Assembly: GCA_016710465.1 (NCBI GenBank) | Contig: JADJVS010000015.1 | Span: 404,637 to 468,636, forward strand | DNA: 64,000 bases | Reading direction: 5' to 3' | DNA from: Sulfuritalea sp. | Lineage (GTDB): Bacteria; Pseudomonadota; Gammaproteobacteria; Burkholderiales; Rhodocyclaceae | Shown: positions 45,767 through 53,267 of the stretch, in pieces | Position numbering within the stretch: position 1 is the stretch's first letter | How the letters are laid out: the number at the start of each line of letters is the position of its first letter | Notes under the pieces: model-generated | The model's input: the letters and a program-made list of their open reading frames with translations, nothing else | What the model was told of the DNA's origin: nothing | Database searches by the model: none | Made by a program: the position numbers and the translations under genes

Positions 45767-47614
45767 ATGGGCTGGACCAAAAAAATTCTGCGCGTTGATC
45801 TCAGCAACGGCAGCATCAAGAGCGAACCCCTCAACATGCAATGGGCCAAGGACTACCTTGGCCAGCGTGGCCTCGCCACCAAATACTTCGTCGAGGAAGT
45901 CGACCCCAAGGTCGACCCGCTGGCGCCGGAGAACAAACTCATCATGACCACCGGTCCCTTGACCGGCACGGCGGCCTCCACCGGCGGGCGCTACTCGGTG
46001 GTCACCAAGGGCGCGCTGACCAACGCCATCGCCTGCTCCAACTCCGGCGGCTACTTTGGCGCCGAACTCAAGTTCGCCGGCTGGGACATGATCATCTTCG
46101 AAGGCAAGAGCGCGAAGCCCGTGTATCTGTCGATCGAAGACGACAAGGTCGAACTGCGCGATGCCTCACACCTCTGGGGCAAGACCGTGTTCCAGACCGA
46201 AGAGACCATCAAGAAGAGCCATCAGGACCCGCAGACGCGCGTCTGCTCCATCGGCCGCGCCGGCGAAAACGGCGTCAAGTACGCCTGCATCGTCAATGAC
46301 CTGCACCGCGCCGCCGGCCGTTCCGGCGTCGGCACCGTGATGGGCAGCAAGAACCTCAAGGCCGTCGCCGTGCGCGGCACCAAGGGCGCTGGCGCCATCA
46401 AGGACCCGAAAGCCTTCATGGCCGCCACCAAGGCCGCCAAGAAAGTCCTCGCCGACAATCCCGTCACCGGCCAGGGCCTGCCCACCTACGGCACCCAGGT
46501 GTTGATGAACGTCATCAACGAAATGGGCGCGCTGCCGACGCGCAACCACCGCGACGTCCAGTTCGAGGATGCACGCAAGATTTCCGGCGAAGCCATGAAG
46601 GAAAAGCGGCCCACCGACGGCAAGACGCATCTGGTGACCAACGCCGCCTGCTTTGGCTGCACAATCGCCTGCGGGCGCATCAGCCGCATCGACGAGACCC
46701 ACTTCAGCGTGGTGAACAAACCCGAGTACTGGGGCGCCAGCGGCGGCCTCGAATACGAAGCTGCCTGGGCCCTGGGTTCCGCCAACGGCGTGGGTGACCT
46801 GGAAGCCCTGCAATACGCCAACATCCTGTGCAACGAAGACGGTTTCGATCCGATCTCCTTCGGCGCCACCGTCGCCGCCGCCATGGAACTCTACGACCTG
46901 GGCATTCTGAGCAAGGAGCAGATCGGGATCGAGGCGCCCTTCGGTTCGGCACAGGCCTTGGTCACCCTGGCCGAAATGACGGCCAAGGGCGAGGGCTTCG
47001 GCAAGGAACTCGGCCTGGGCTCGGCGCGCATGTGCGCCAAGTACGGACGGCCGGAACTGTCGATGGGCGTCAAGGGCCAGGAATTCCCCGCTTACGACAG
47101 CCGCGGCATCCAGGGCATGGGCCTGGCCTATTCGACCTCGAATCGCGGCGCCTGCCACCTGCGCGGCTACACCGTGGCCTCGGAAGTGCTGGGCATCCCG
47201 GTCAAGACCGATCCGCTGGTCACCGAAGGCAAGGCCGATCTGGTCAAGGCCTTCCAGGACGCCACGGCGGTATTCGACTCCTCCGGCACTTGCGTGTTCA
47301 CCACCTTCGCCTGGAGCCTGGCCGATCTGCAGCCGCAACTCGACGCCGCCTGCGAAGGCGAATGGACCATGGAAGGCCTGGCCACGCTGGGCGAGCGCAT
47401 CTGGAACATGGAGCGCCTGTTCAACAACGCCGCCGGCTTCACCGCCAAGGACGACGACCTGCCACCGCGCCTGAAGACCGAGCCGGCCAAGACCGGCCCG
47501 GCCAAGGGCCTGGTCAATGGCATCGACAAGATGCGGCCGGAGTATTACAAGGTCCGCGGCTGGACACCGGAAGGCGTACCGACCAAGGAAACCCTGGCGC
47601 GGCTCGGCCTGTAA
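45767..47614 (+). CDS. aorB: Aldehyde:ferredoxin oxidoreductase, tungsten subunit
   Basis: A 615-residue protein of the AOR family, which oxidises aldehydes to acids with tungsto-bispterin. The [4Fe-4S] ligands are C295, C298 and C302 (CFGCTIAC) and C509 (DSSGTCVF), as in Pyrococcus AOR; the N-terminal domain (TGPLTGTAASTGGRYSVV) binds pterin. It lies 12 bases after aorA. The ThDP decarboxylase at 29.6 kb could supply phenylacetaldehyde. Confidence 0.93.
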   Translation: MGWTKKILRVDLSNGSIKSEPLNMQWAKDYLGQRGLATKYFVEEVDPKVDPLAPENKLIMTTGPLTGTAASTGGRYSVVTKGALTNAIACSNSGGYFGAELKFAGWDMIIFEGKSAKPVYLSIEDDKVELRDASHLWGKTVFQTEETIKKSHQDPQTRVCSIGRAGENGVKYACIVNDLHRAAGRSGVGTVMGSKNLKAVAVRGTKGAGAIKDPKAFMAATKAAKKVLADNPVTGQGLPTYGTQVLMNVINEMGALPTRNHRDVQFEDARKISGEAMKEKRPTDGKTHLVTNAACFGCTIACGRISRIDETHFSVVNKPEYWGASGGLEYEAAWALGSANGVGDLEALQYANILCNEDGFDPISFGATVAAAMELYDLGILSKEQIGIEAPFGSAQALVTLAEMTAKGEGFGKELGLGSARMCAKYGRPELSMGVKGQEFPAYDSRGIQGMGLAYSTSNRGACHLRGYTVASEVLGIPVKTDPLVTEGKADLVKAFQDATAVFDSSGTCVFTTFAWSLADLQPQLDAACEGEWTMEGLATLGERIWNMERLFNNAAGFTAKDDDLPPRLKTEPAKTGPAKGLVNGIDKMRPEYYKVRGWTPEGVPTKETLARLGL

Positions 47615-47632
47615 TTCCTTCGTCGCATCCCC

Positions 47633-47657
47633 GGGGGATCGGCCTAGCCGGTCCCCC
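47633..47657 (+). other. Hairpin between aorB and aorC
   Basis: An 11-bp stem with one G-T pair (47633-47643 with 47647-47657, loop CTA) follows aorB by 18 bases. It is not followed by a T run, so it is more likely a 3'-end stabiliser or processing site than a terminator. Confidence 0.6.
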
Positions 47658-47683
47658 GCTTGTTTGAATTCGAGGAAACAACA

Positions 47684-47771
47684 ATGACCCCCACGCTCGC
47701 TTCGTTCGCTGCCCCCCGAGGGGGCCGCATGTGGCAACTGAGCTCCCTTGGGACGGCCCGTCGGGAGGCGC
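47684..47771 (+). repeat. Short intergenic element inside the AOR operon
   Basis: The 88 bases beginning ATGACCCCCACGCTCGCTTC include the hairpin GCCCCC-CGA-GGGGGC (47711-47725). From memory this type of sequence recurs between genes in many Burkholderiales and relatives. It separates aorB from aorC, where other operon gaps are 12 bases or less. Confidence 0.6.
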
Positions 47772-47772
47772 C

Positions 47773-49026
47773 ATGAAACACGTCATCATCGGTAACGGCC
47801 CGACCGGCCTGGTGGCCGCCGAAACCCTGCGCCGGCTGCAACCCGACGCCGAGATCGCCCTGATCGGCGACGAGAAGGAGCCGCCGTATTCGCGCATGGC
47901 GATTCCCTACTTCCTGCACGGCAACATCGGCGAGGCCGGCACCCACCTGCGCAAGGCGCACGATCACTATGCAAAGCAGCGCATCCATCTGATCGAAGGA
48001 CGCGTCGCCAAGGTCGATCCGGCGGCGAAACAAATTGAATTCGACGGTGGCGAGAAACTCGCCTACGACAAGCTGCTGATCGCCACCGGCTCGCGGCCGA
48101 TCATGCCGCCGGTGCCGGGCATCGATCTGCCCAACGTGCATACCTGCTGGACCATCGAGGATGCGCGCGCCATCGCCGCCAAGGCCAAGCCCGGCAGCCG
48201 CGTGCTGCAACTCGGTGCCGGCTTCATCGGCTGCATCATCATGGAGTCGCTGGCCGCTCGCGGTACGAAGCTCACCGTCGTCGAGATGGGCGACCGCATG
48301 GTGCCGCGCATGATGACGGCCAAGGCCGGCGCCATGATCAAGGCCTGGGTCGAGGCCAAGGGGGTGGCCGTGCATTGCAATGCGGCGATCACCGCCGTCA
48401 CGCAAAAGGATGGCGCGCTCTCGGTCAAGCTGAGCACGGGCGGCGAGCTCGCCGCCGATCTGGTGATCTGCGCCGCCGGCGTGCGCCCCAACATCGAGTT
48501 TCTCCAGGGCAGCGGCATTGCCATGGGACGCGGCATCAGCGTCGACAACACGATGCGCACCAGCATCGCCGATATTTATGCCGCCGGTGATGTCACCGAG
48601 GCCCCCGGCTTCCATACCGGCCGGCCCGAGCTCAATGCCATTCAGCCCAATGCCGCCGACCAGGCGCGCGTCGCCGCGCACAACATGGCGGGCGGCGCGG
48701 CGGAGAGTGGCGGCAGCCTGGCGATCAACGTGCTCGATACCCTGGGCATGATCTCCACCTCCTTCGGCCAGTGGCAGGGCGTGCCGGCGAACGAGGGCGG
48801 CAGCGGCGTCGAGTGTGTCGACGCGGCACGGCACTGCTACCTTTCGTTGCAGTTTCAGGGCGACATCCTGATCGGTGCCACCAGCATCGGCTGGACGGCC
48901 CATGTCGGCGCCCTGCGCGGACTGGTGCAGACCCGCGCGCCGCTGGGCGAGTGGAAGGCGCGCCTGCTGGCTGATCCGACCCAGTTCATGGCGGCTTACC
49001 TGGCGACGGCGCAGAAGGCCGCCTGA
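47773..49026 (+). CDS. aorC: AOR FAD/NAD subunit
   Basis: A 417-residue pyridine-nucleotide-disulfide oxidoreductase-type flavoprotein with an N-terminal FAD site IIGNGPTGLVAAE, a second dinucleotide site LQLGAGFIGC, and the FAD-binding IYAAGDVTE. In the AOR complex of Aromatoleum this subunit reduces NAD with electrons from aldehyde oxidation. ATG 47773 is the first in frame after the inserted element and is preceded by GGGAGG. Confidence 0.88.
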   Translation: MKHVIIGNGPTGLVAAETLRRLQPDAEIALIGDEKEPPYSRMAIPYFLHGNIGEAGTHLRKAHDHYAKQRIHLIEGRVAKVDPAAKQIEFDGGEKLAYDKLLIATGSRPIMPPVPGIDLPNVHTCWTIEDARAIAAKAKPGSRVLQLGAGFIGCIIMESLAARGTKLTVVEMGDRMVPRMMTAKAGAMIKAWVEAKGVAVHCNAAITAVTQKDGALSVKLSTGGELAADLVICAAGVRPNIEFLQGSGIAMGRGISVDNTMRTSIADIYAAGDVTEAPGFHTGRPELNAIQPNAADQARVAAHNMAGGAAESGGSLAINVLDTLGMISTSFGQWQGVPANEGGSGVECVDAARHCYLSLQFQGDILIGATSIGWTAHVGALRGLVQTRAPLGEWKARLLADPTQFMAAYLATAQKAA

Positions 49027-49030
49027 GCGC

Positions 49031-49291
49031 ATGGGCCAGCGCATCACCTTCAAGCTCTTCGCCACCTTGCAGGACTACCTGCCGGCGGAGGCGAAGAAAA
49101 CCAATGCGCTGGTCCTCGATCTCGACGAAGGCACGACGGTGGCGCAGGTGGTCGAGCGTTTCGCGCTGCCGCTGAAGCTGGTCCATCTGGTGCTGATCGA
49201 CGGCAACTTCGTGCCGCCGGCCGAACGCATCGGCCGCGTCCTCAAGGATGGCGAGACCCTCGCCATCTGGCCGCCCGTGGCGGGGGGATGA
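49031..49291 (+). CDS. aorD: MoaD/ThiS-like sulfur carrier of the AOR operon
   Basis: An 86-residue ubiquitin-fold protein with the C-terminal GG (WPPVAGG) required for adenylation and thiocarboxylate formation. It probably supplies dithiolene sulfur for the tungsten pterin. A dedicated MoaD in AOR clusters is common. It starts four bases after aorC. Confidence 0.85.
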   Translation: MGQRITFKLFATLQDYLPAEAKKTNALVLDLDEGTTVAQVVERFALPLKLVHLVLIDGNFVPPAERIGRVLKDGETLAIWPPVAGG

Positions 49292-49563
49292 AGTTCCCGC
49301 GCAGCTACGACGCCACCGTCACACGCGCCGATTTTGTCCGCCTGCTGGCGGATGCCACGGGCCAGGACGATTTTGTCGAGTCCGGGGAGCTGTTCACCGG
49401 GCGCGGCTGGACGCTGCGCCTGTCGCCGATCGCGCCGCTGGAAATCGGCATGGTGCGGCTGGCACGTCATCGCGTCGACATCCGCTTCGAAGGCCTGTCG
49501 GCGGACGCCGAAGAGGCCTTCATGCGCCGTTTCACCCTGCATTACCAGCGCGGCGGCGGCTGA
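49288..49563 (+). CDS. Small conserved-context protein at the end of the AOR operon
   Basis: A 91-residue soluble protein of unknown family, beta-rich, with no cysteines, ending QRGGG. It overlaps aorD by four bases, so translation is coupled. Its position implies a role in AOR maturation or assembly, but there is no sequence motif to prove it. Confidence 0.7.
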   Translation: MKFPRSYDATVTRADFVRLLADATGQDDFVESGELFTGRGWTLRLSPIAPLEIGMVRLARHRVDIRFEGLSADAEEAFMRRFTLHYQRGGG

Positions 49564-49564
49564 A

Positions 49565-49585
49565 AGTCGGCGCTGGCGGGACGGC
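49565..49585 (+). repeat. Dispersed GTCGGCGC repeat at the ffs promoter
   Basis: AAGTCGGCGCTGGCGGGACG lies between the AOR operon and the 4.5S RNA gene, near the expected -35 region of ffs. Confidence 0.55.
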
Positions 49586-49600
49586 GATGCGCAGCGCTGT

Positions 49601-49606
49601 TAGAAT
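49601..49606 (+). promoter_or_regulatory. -10 box of the 4.5S RNA gene
   Basis: TAGAAT ends ten bases before the first paired base of the RNA at 49616, consistent with ffs transcription starting around 49613-49616. Confidence 0.6.
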
Positions 49607-49615
49607 TCGCGCCGC

Positions 49616-49713
49616 GGCGGGTCTCCCCGCATTGAGGGGTGGTGAACCTGGTCAGGTCCGGAAGGAAGCAGCCACAGCCATTTTCCGCAAGTGCCGGGGG
49701 TCAGGCTCGCCGC
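49616..49713 (+). ncRNA. ffs: Signal recognition particle RNA (4.5S)
   Basis: The conserved hairpin core GGTGAACCTGGTCAGGTCCG then GAAGGAAGCAGCCACAGCC, with its GGAA tetraloop and the internal loop that binds Ffh, is present. The outer stem pairs GGCGGG(T)C... at 49616 with ...GGCTCGCCGCC at 49713. Length is about 98 bases, normal for the short bacterial form. Confidence 0.95.
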
Positions 49714-49759
49714 CCCTTCTTCGCCCCGCCCGATCAATTTGCCGGCGGGCAACCTCCGC

Positions 49760-49795
49760 TTACAAACTCCCTGCGACGGACATACCTTGCTTACA
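49760..49795 (+). promoter_or_regulatory. Paired TTACA boxes upstream of the LTXXQ gene
   Basis: GCTTACA boxes at 49758 and 49789 (31 bases apart) mirror those before the DUF1800 gene. A hairpin AAATGC...GCATTT (49807-49830) follows. Confidence 0.35.
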
Positions 49796-49845
49796 GCGCT
49801 TGGGCTAAATGCATCTGCCATGAGGCATTTATCCAGGAGTTGAAC

Positions 49846-50400
49846 ATGAAACGCAGAAATCTGATGATGGTCGCGGTGGCGGTAGCCGGTATTGGCGGCC
49901 TTGGCGGCGCCTTCGCACAAGGCGGGGGCTGCGGTCCCGACGGCAGGATGGGCATGAAAAGCGGCATGATGCAGGGTGGGCCGATGCAAGGCGGCGCCAT
50001 GGAACCCGGCGCTCGTGCCGAGCAGCACCTGTCCCGGCTCAAGGAGCAACTCAAGCTGAGCACCCAGCAGGAACCGCTGTGGCAGGCCTTCGCCGAAAAA
50101 TCCAGGGCCGAAGCCGAGAAGGGCTTCAAGGCGATGCGCGATCGCGCCAGCCCGGACAAGTCGATCCCGGCACCGGAGCGCATGGCGCAAATGCAGGCCG
50201 CGATGAAGGACCGCCTGGCGTCGATGGAGACCGTCAATGAATCCTTCAAGCGCCTCTATGCCGCGCTGAGCCCCGAGCAAAAGGCGGCGGCCGACAAGCA
50301 ATTCAGTGCGATGGGCGCGCCGGGTCACAAAGGACACGGTGGCCCCGGTCGCGGTGGTCCGGGAGGTCCCGGCGGTGCTCAGGAGCCGCGCAAGGGCTGA
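49846..50400 (+). CDS. LTXXQ-motif (Spy/CpxP-like) periplasmic protein
   Basis: A 184-residue protein with a signal peptide (cleavage near AFAQGG), a methionine/glycine-rich section (GRMGMKSGMMQGGPMQGG) and a helical domain with LSTQQEPLWQAF and LSPEQKAAADK, the LTXXQ pattern of Spy/CpxP periplasmic chaperones. The C-terminus is Gly/His-rich (possible metal binding). ATG 49846 is fixed by CAGGAG. The neighbours give no further clue. Confidence 0.8.
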   Translation: MKRRNLMMVAVAVAGIGGLGGAFAQGGGCGPDGRMGMKSGMMQGGPMQGGAMEPGARAEQHLSRLKEQLKLSTQQEPLWQAFAEKSRAEAEKGFKAMRDRASPDKSIPAPERMAQMQAAMKDRLASMETVNESFKRLYAALSPEQKAAADKQFSAMGAPGHKGHGGPGRGGPGGPGGAQEPRKG

Positions 50401-50461
50401 GCGCCCGCAAGCGGATTCAAGGCGGCCGGCGACGACCGGCCGCCCTGTCTTGGCGGCCTGA

Positions 50462-50467
50462 TAAAAT
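50462..50467 (+). promoter_or_regulatory. -10 box of dnaX
   Basis: TAAAAT is six bases (CGCCGC) from ATG 50474; with no ribosome site this suggests a leaderless dnaX mRNA. Confidence 0.5.
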
Positions 50468-50473
50468 CGCCGC

Positions 50474-52093
50474 ATGAGTTATCAGGTCCTCGCCCGCAAG
50501 TGGCGTCCGAAGTCCTTTGCCACCCTGGTCGGCCAGGAGCACGTGGTACGCGCGCTGACCCATGCGCTGGACCAGAACCGGCTGCATCACGCCTATCTCT
50601 TCACCGGTACGCGCGGAGTCGGCAAGACGACGCTGGCGCGCATCATGGCCAAGGCCCTGAATTGCGAGACCGGTGTCAGCTCGACGCCTTGCGGCACCTG
50701 CGCCGCCTGCACCGAGATCGACGGCGGTCGCTTCGTCGATTACATCGAACTCGACGCCGCCTCGAATCGCGGCGTAGACGACATGACGGCCTTGCTGGAG
50801 CGTGCCACCTATGCGCCGACCATCGGCCGCTACAAGGTCTATGTCATCGACGAAGTGCACCAGCTTTCCGGCCACGCCTTCAATGCGATGCTGAAGACGC
50901 TGGAAGAACCGCCCGCCCATGTCAAGTTCATCCTCGCCACCACGGATCCGCAAAAGATTCCGGTCACGGTGCTCTCGCGCTGCCTGCAGTTCAACCTCAA
51001 GCAAATGCCGACGACCCACATCGTCGACCACTTGTCGCGCGTGCTGGAGGCCGAGGGCGTGAGCTACGAGCCGGCGGCCCTGCGCCATCTGGCCAAGGGC
51101 GCCGCCGGCAGCATGCGCGATGCCCTGTCGCTGCTCGACCAGGCCATCGCCCACGGCGCCGGCAAGGTGGACGAGGACGGCGTGCGCGCCATGCTCGGCA
51201 CCGTTGGCGACGAACACCTGTTCGCCCTGCTCGATGGGCTGATGGCGCAGGACGTTCAGGCCATGCTCGATGTGGCGAAATTGATGGATGCGCGCAGTCT
51301 GTCCTTCGACGGCGGTCTGCAGGAACTGGCGACGCTGTTCCATCGCATCGCCCTGGCGCAGTTCGCGCCGCAGGCCCTGCTCGACGAAGCCGAGCGCGAG
51401 CGTTTGACACCTTACGCGCGGACGCTCGATGCCGAGTACCTGCAGCTCGCTTACCAGATCGCGATCCATGGCCGCGACGAGCTCGCGCTGGCGCCCGACG
51501 AATACGCCGGTTTTGCCATGACCCTGATGCGCCTGCATGCTTTCCGTCCGGAACGCGCGGGGGTTCCAGCAGCGGCGACGCGTCCGCCGGCTGTCTCCGC
51601 GCCCGCGCGGTCCCAAGCCGCCGTGCCGTCAGCGCCGACTCCTCAGGCGCCGATTGCCGTGTCCAAGCCGCCGCCGGCACCAGTCGCGCCGGCAAGGGCC
51701 GCCGTCTTGGCGTCGGCCGACGACGATTGGCATGCCCTGGTCGCTCAATTGCAAATCACCGGCATGGCCAAACAACTTGCCCAGCATTGCGAACTCGCCG
51801 ACCGCAACGATGGTGCGATCCGCCTGCGCCTTGCCCCCCTGCACAAGCACTTGCTGGGCAAGGCGCAGCAGGACAAGCTGCAAAGTGAGTTGCAGAACCA
51901 TTTCAGCCGTCCGCTGCGGCTCGACATTGACGTCGCCGAACCGGCGACCGAGACGCCTGCCGAGCGCAGCCGCAATGTCCAGCGCGAACGCCAGGAAAAG
52001 GCCGTCGCCTCGATCGAGCAGGACCCCTTCGTGCGCGACGTGGTTGACCTGTTCGATGCCAGCATCGACGAATCGACGATAAAACCCGTTTAA
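50474..52093 (+). CDS. dnaX: DNA polymerase III subunit gamma/tau
   Basis: A 539-residue clamp-loader ATPase: Walker A GTRGVGKTTLAR, a zinc module with cysteines CETGVSSTPCGTCAAC, Walker B VYVIDEVHQLS and the sensor ILATTDPQKIPVTVLSRC. A proline/alanine linker (about 365-415) contains a copy of the dispersed repeat (51621-51643). No A-rich frameshift signal for gamma was seen. It leads the dnaX-ybaB-recR set. Confidence 0.95.
   Translation: MSYQVLARKWRPKSFATLVGQEHVVRALTHALDQNRLHHAYLFTGTRGVGKTTLARIMAKALNCETGVSSTPCGTCAACTEIDGGRFVDYIELDAASNRGVDDMTALLERATYAPTIGRYKVYVIDEVHQLSGHAFNAMLKTLEEPPAHVKFILATTDPQKIPVTVLSRCLQFNLKQMPTTHIVDHLSRVLEAEGVSYEPAALRHLAKGAAGSMRDALSLLDQAIAHGAGKVDEDGVRAMLGTVGDEHLFALLDGLMAQDVQAMLDVAKLMDARSLSFDGGLQELATLFHRIALAQFAPQALLDEAERERLTPYARTLDAEYLQLAYQIAIHGRDELALAPDEYAGFAMTLMRLHAFRPERAGVPAAATRPPAVSAPARSQAAVPSAPTPQAPIAVSKPPPAPVAPARAAVLASADDDWHALVAQLQITGMAKQLAQHCELADRNDGAIRLRLAPLHKHLLGKAQQDKLQSELQNHFSRPLRLDIDVAEPATETPAERSRNVQRERQEKAVASIEQDPFVRDVVDLFDASIDESTIKPV
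51621..51643 (-). repeat. Dispersed GAGTCGGCGC repeat inside the dnaX linker
   Basis: On the minus strand: GAGGAGTCGGCGCTGACGGC then ACG. It encodes VPSAPTP in frame, in a linker that tolerates insertion. Confidence 0.45.
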
Positions 52094-52120
52094 CTTGATG
52101 CGAGAGAGTGGTCACCTGGT

Positions 52121-52181
52121 GATATCGAGCGCAGCGAGCCAATCAGTACAGTAGCCTCCCCGTGAGGGGAGGATGGGAGGG
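52121..52181 (+). repeat. Repeat element left of ybaB
   Basis: GATATCGAGCGCAGCGAGCC then a CTCCCC...GGGGAGGATGGGAGG hairpin part. The same order of parts is seen in the copy at 52591-52646. Confidence 0.65.
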
Positions 52182-52231
52182 GCGGGACCGCTTGCCCGCT
52201 TGTATGAACGTTAGTTCAAGGAGCACACAGC

Positions 52232-52555
52232 ATGATGAAGGGTGGCATAGCCGGATTGATGAAGCAGGCCCAGCAGATGCAGGCCAACATGGAGAAGGCA
52301 CAGGCGGAGCTGGCGCAGACCGAGGTCGAGGGCCAGTCCGGTGCCGGCGCGGTGAAGGTGGTGATGACCTGCAAGCACGACGTCAAGCGCGTCACCATCG
52401 ACCCGTCGGTCATGGACGACAAGGAGATGCTGGAGGACCTGATCGCCGCGGCGATGAACGATGCCAGCCGCCGCGTCGAATCGACCACCGCGGAAAAGAT
52501 GGGCGGCTTCACCGCCGGCCTCAACCTGCCGCCTGGAATGAAGCTGCCGTTCTGA
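52232..52555 (+). CDS. ybaB: Nucleoid-associated protein YbaB/EbfC
   Basis: A 107-residue DNA-binding protein (IAGLMKQAQQMQANMEKAQ, VEGQSGAGAVKVVM, DDKEMLEDLIAAA) that forms a dimer with a tweezer fold. It is in the standard dnaX-ybaB-recR order. The ATG at 52232 follows AAGGAG; a second ATG follows immediately. Repeat copies on both sides separate it from its neighbours. Confidence 0.95.
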   Translation: MMKGGIAGLMKQAQQMQANMEKAQAELAQTEVEGQSGAGAVKVVMTCKHDVKRVTIDPSVMDDKEMLEDLIAAAMNDASRRVESTTAEKMGGFTAGLNLPPGMKLPF

Positions 52556-52590
52556 AAGACGGCGAACCGGCTGCAGCGGACGTGACCGGC

Positions 52591-52646
52591 AATTTCGAGC
52601 GGAGCGAGCAATCCAGCAGCCCCTCCTCGGGAGGGGATGGGGGAGG
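52591..52646 (+). repeat. Repeat element right of ybaB
   Basis: AATTTCGAGCGGAGCGAGCA then AGCAGCCCCTCC...GGGAGGGG and GGGGGAGG. Same orientation as the copy at 52121, so ybaB lies between direct repeats. Confidence 0.65.
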
Positions 52647-52673
52647 TTATTCCATTGCGAGGCCAAGGCCTCG

Positions 52674-53267
52674 ATGAGTTCGTCGCTGGACGAACTCATC
52701 GAGTCGCTGCGCTGCCTGCCGGGCGTAGGCCCGAAATCCGCGCAGCGCATGGCCTACCATCTGCTGCAGCGCGATCGCAACGGCGCCGAGCGCTTGGCGC
52801 GGGGCATCGACACCGCGCTGCGGACGCTGCATCACTGTGGCCGTTGCAACAACTACACCGAGGCCGAGGTCTGCGAGCGCTGCCTTTCGCCGCGCCGCGA
52901 CGCCAGCCAGTTGTGCATCGTCGAAATGCCGGTGGATGCGATCAGCATGGAGCAGGCGCATGCCTACAACGGCTTGTATTACGTGCTGATGGGCAGGTTG
53001 AGCCCGCTCGACGGCATCGGCCCCAAGGAACTGGCCTTCAACCGGCTGCTGGCGCGGGCCACGGACGGCATCGTGCGCGAAGTGATCCTCGCCACGAATT
53101 TCACCAACGAAGGCGAAGCCACCGCGCACTACCTCTCGGAGCTGCTGCACCAGCGCGGCCTCAAGGTCAGCCGGATCGCACGCGGCCTGCCGGTGGGCGG
53201 CGAACTGGAATTTTCCGACGCGGCGACGGTGGCGCAGGCCCTGCGCGAGCGGCGCGAGTTCGTTTGA
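52674..53267 (+). CDS. recR: Recombination protein RecR
   Basis: A 197-residue RecFOR-pathway protein: N-terminal helix-hairpin-helix (LRCLPGVGPKSAQRMAYHLL), a zinc finger with four cysteines (CGRCNNYTEAEVCERC) and a Toprim domain (CIVEMPVDAISMEQAH). With RecO (6643) it loads RecA. It starts just after the right repeat and shares its stop base with the next start. Confidence 0.95.
   Translation: MSSSLDELIESLRCLPGVGPKSAQRMAYHLLQRDRNGAERLARGIDTALRTLHHCGRCNNYTEAEVCERCLSPRRDASQLCIVEMPVDAISMEQAHAYNGLYYVLMGRLSPLDGIGPKELAFNRLLARATDGIVREVILATNFTNEGEATAHYLSELLHQRGLKVSRIARGLPVGGELEFSDAATVAQALRERREFV

Noticed and set aside
50474..52093. Programmed frameshift for the gamma form of DnaX
   Set aside because: No A-rich slippery heptamer with a following stem was found in the coding sequence.
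52094..52231. Rho-independent terminator after dnaX
   Set aside because: The hairpin is part of a dispersed repeat and is not followed by a T run.
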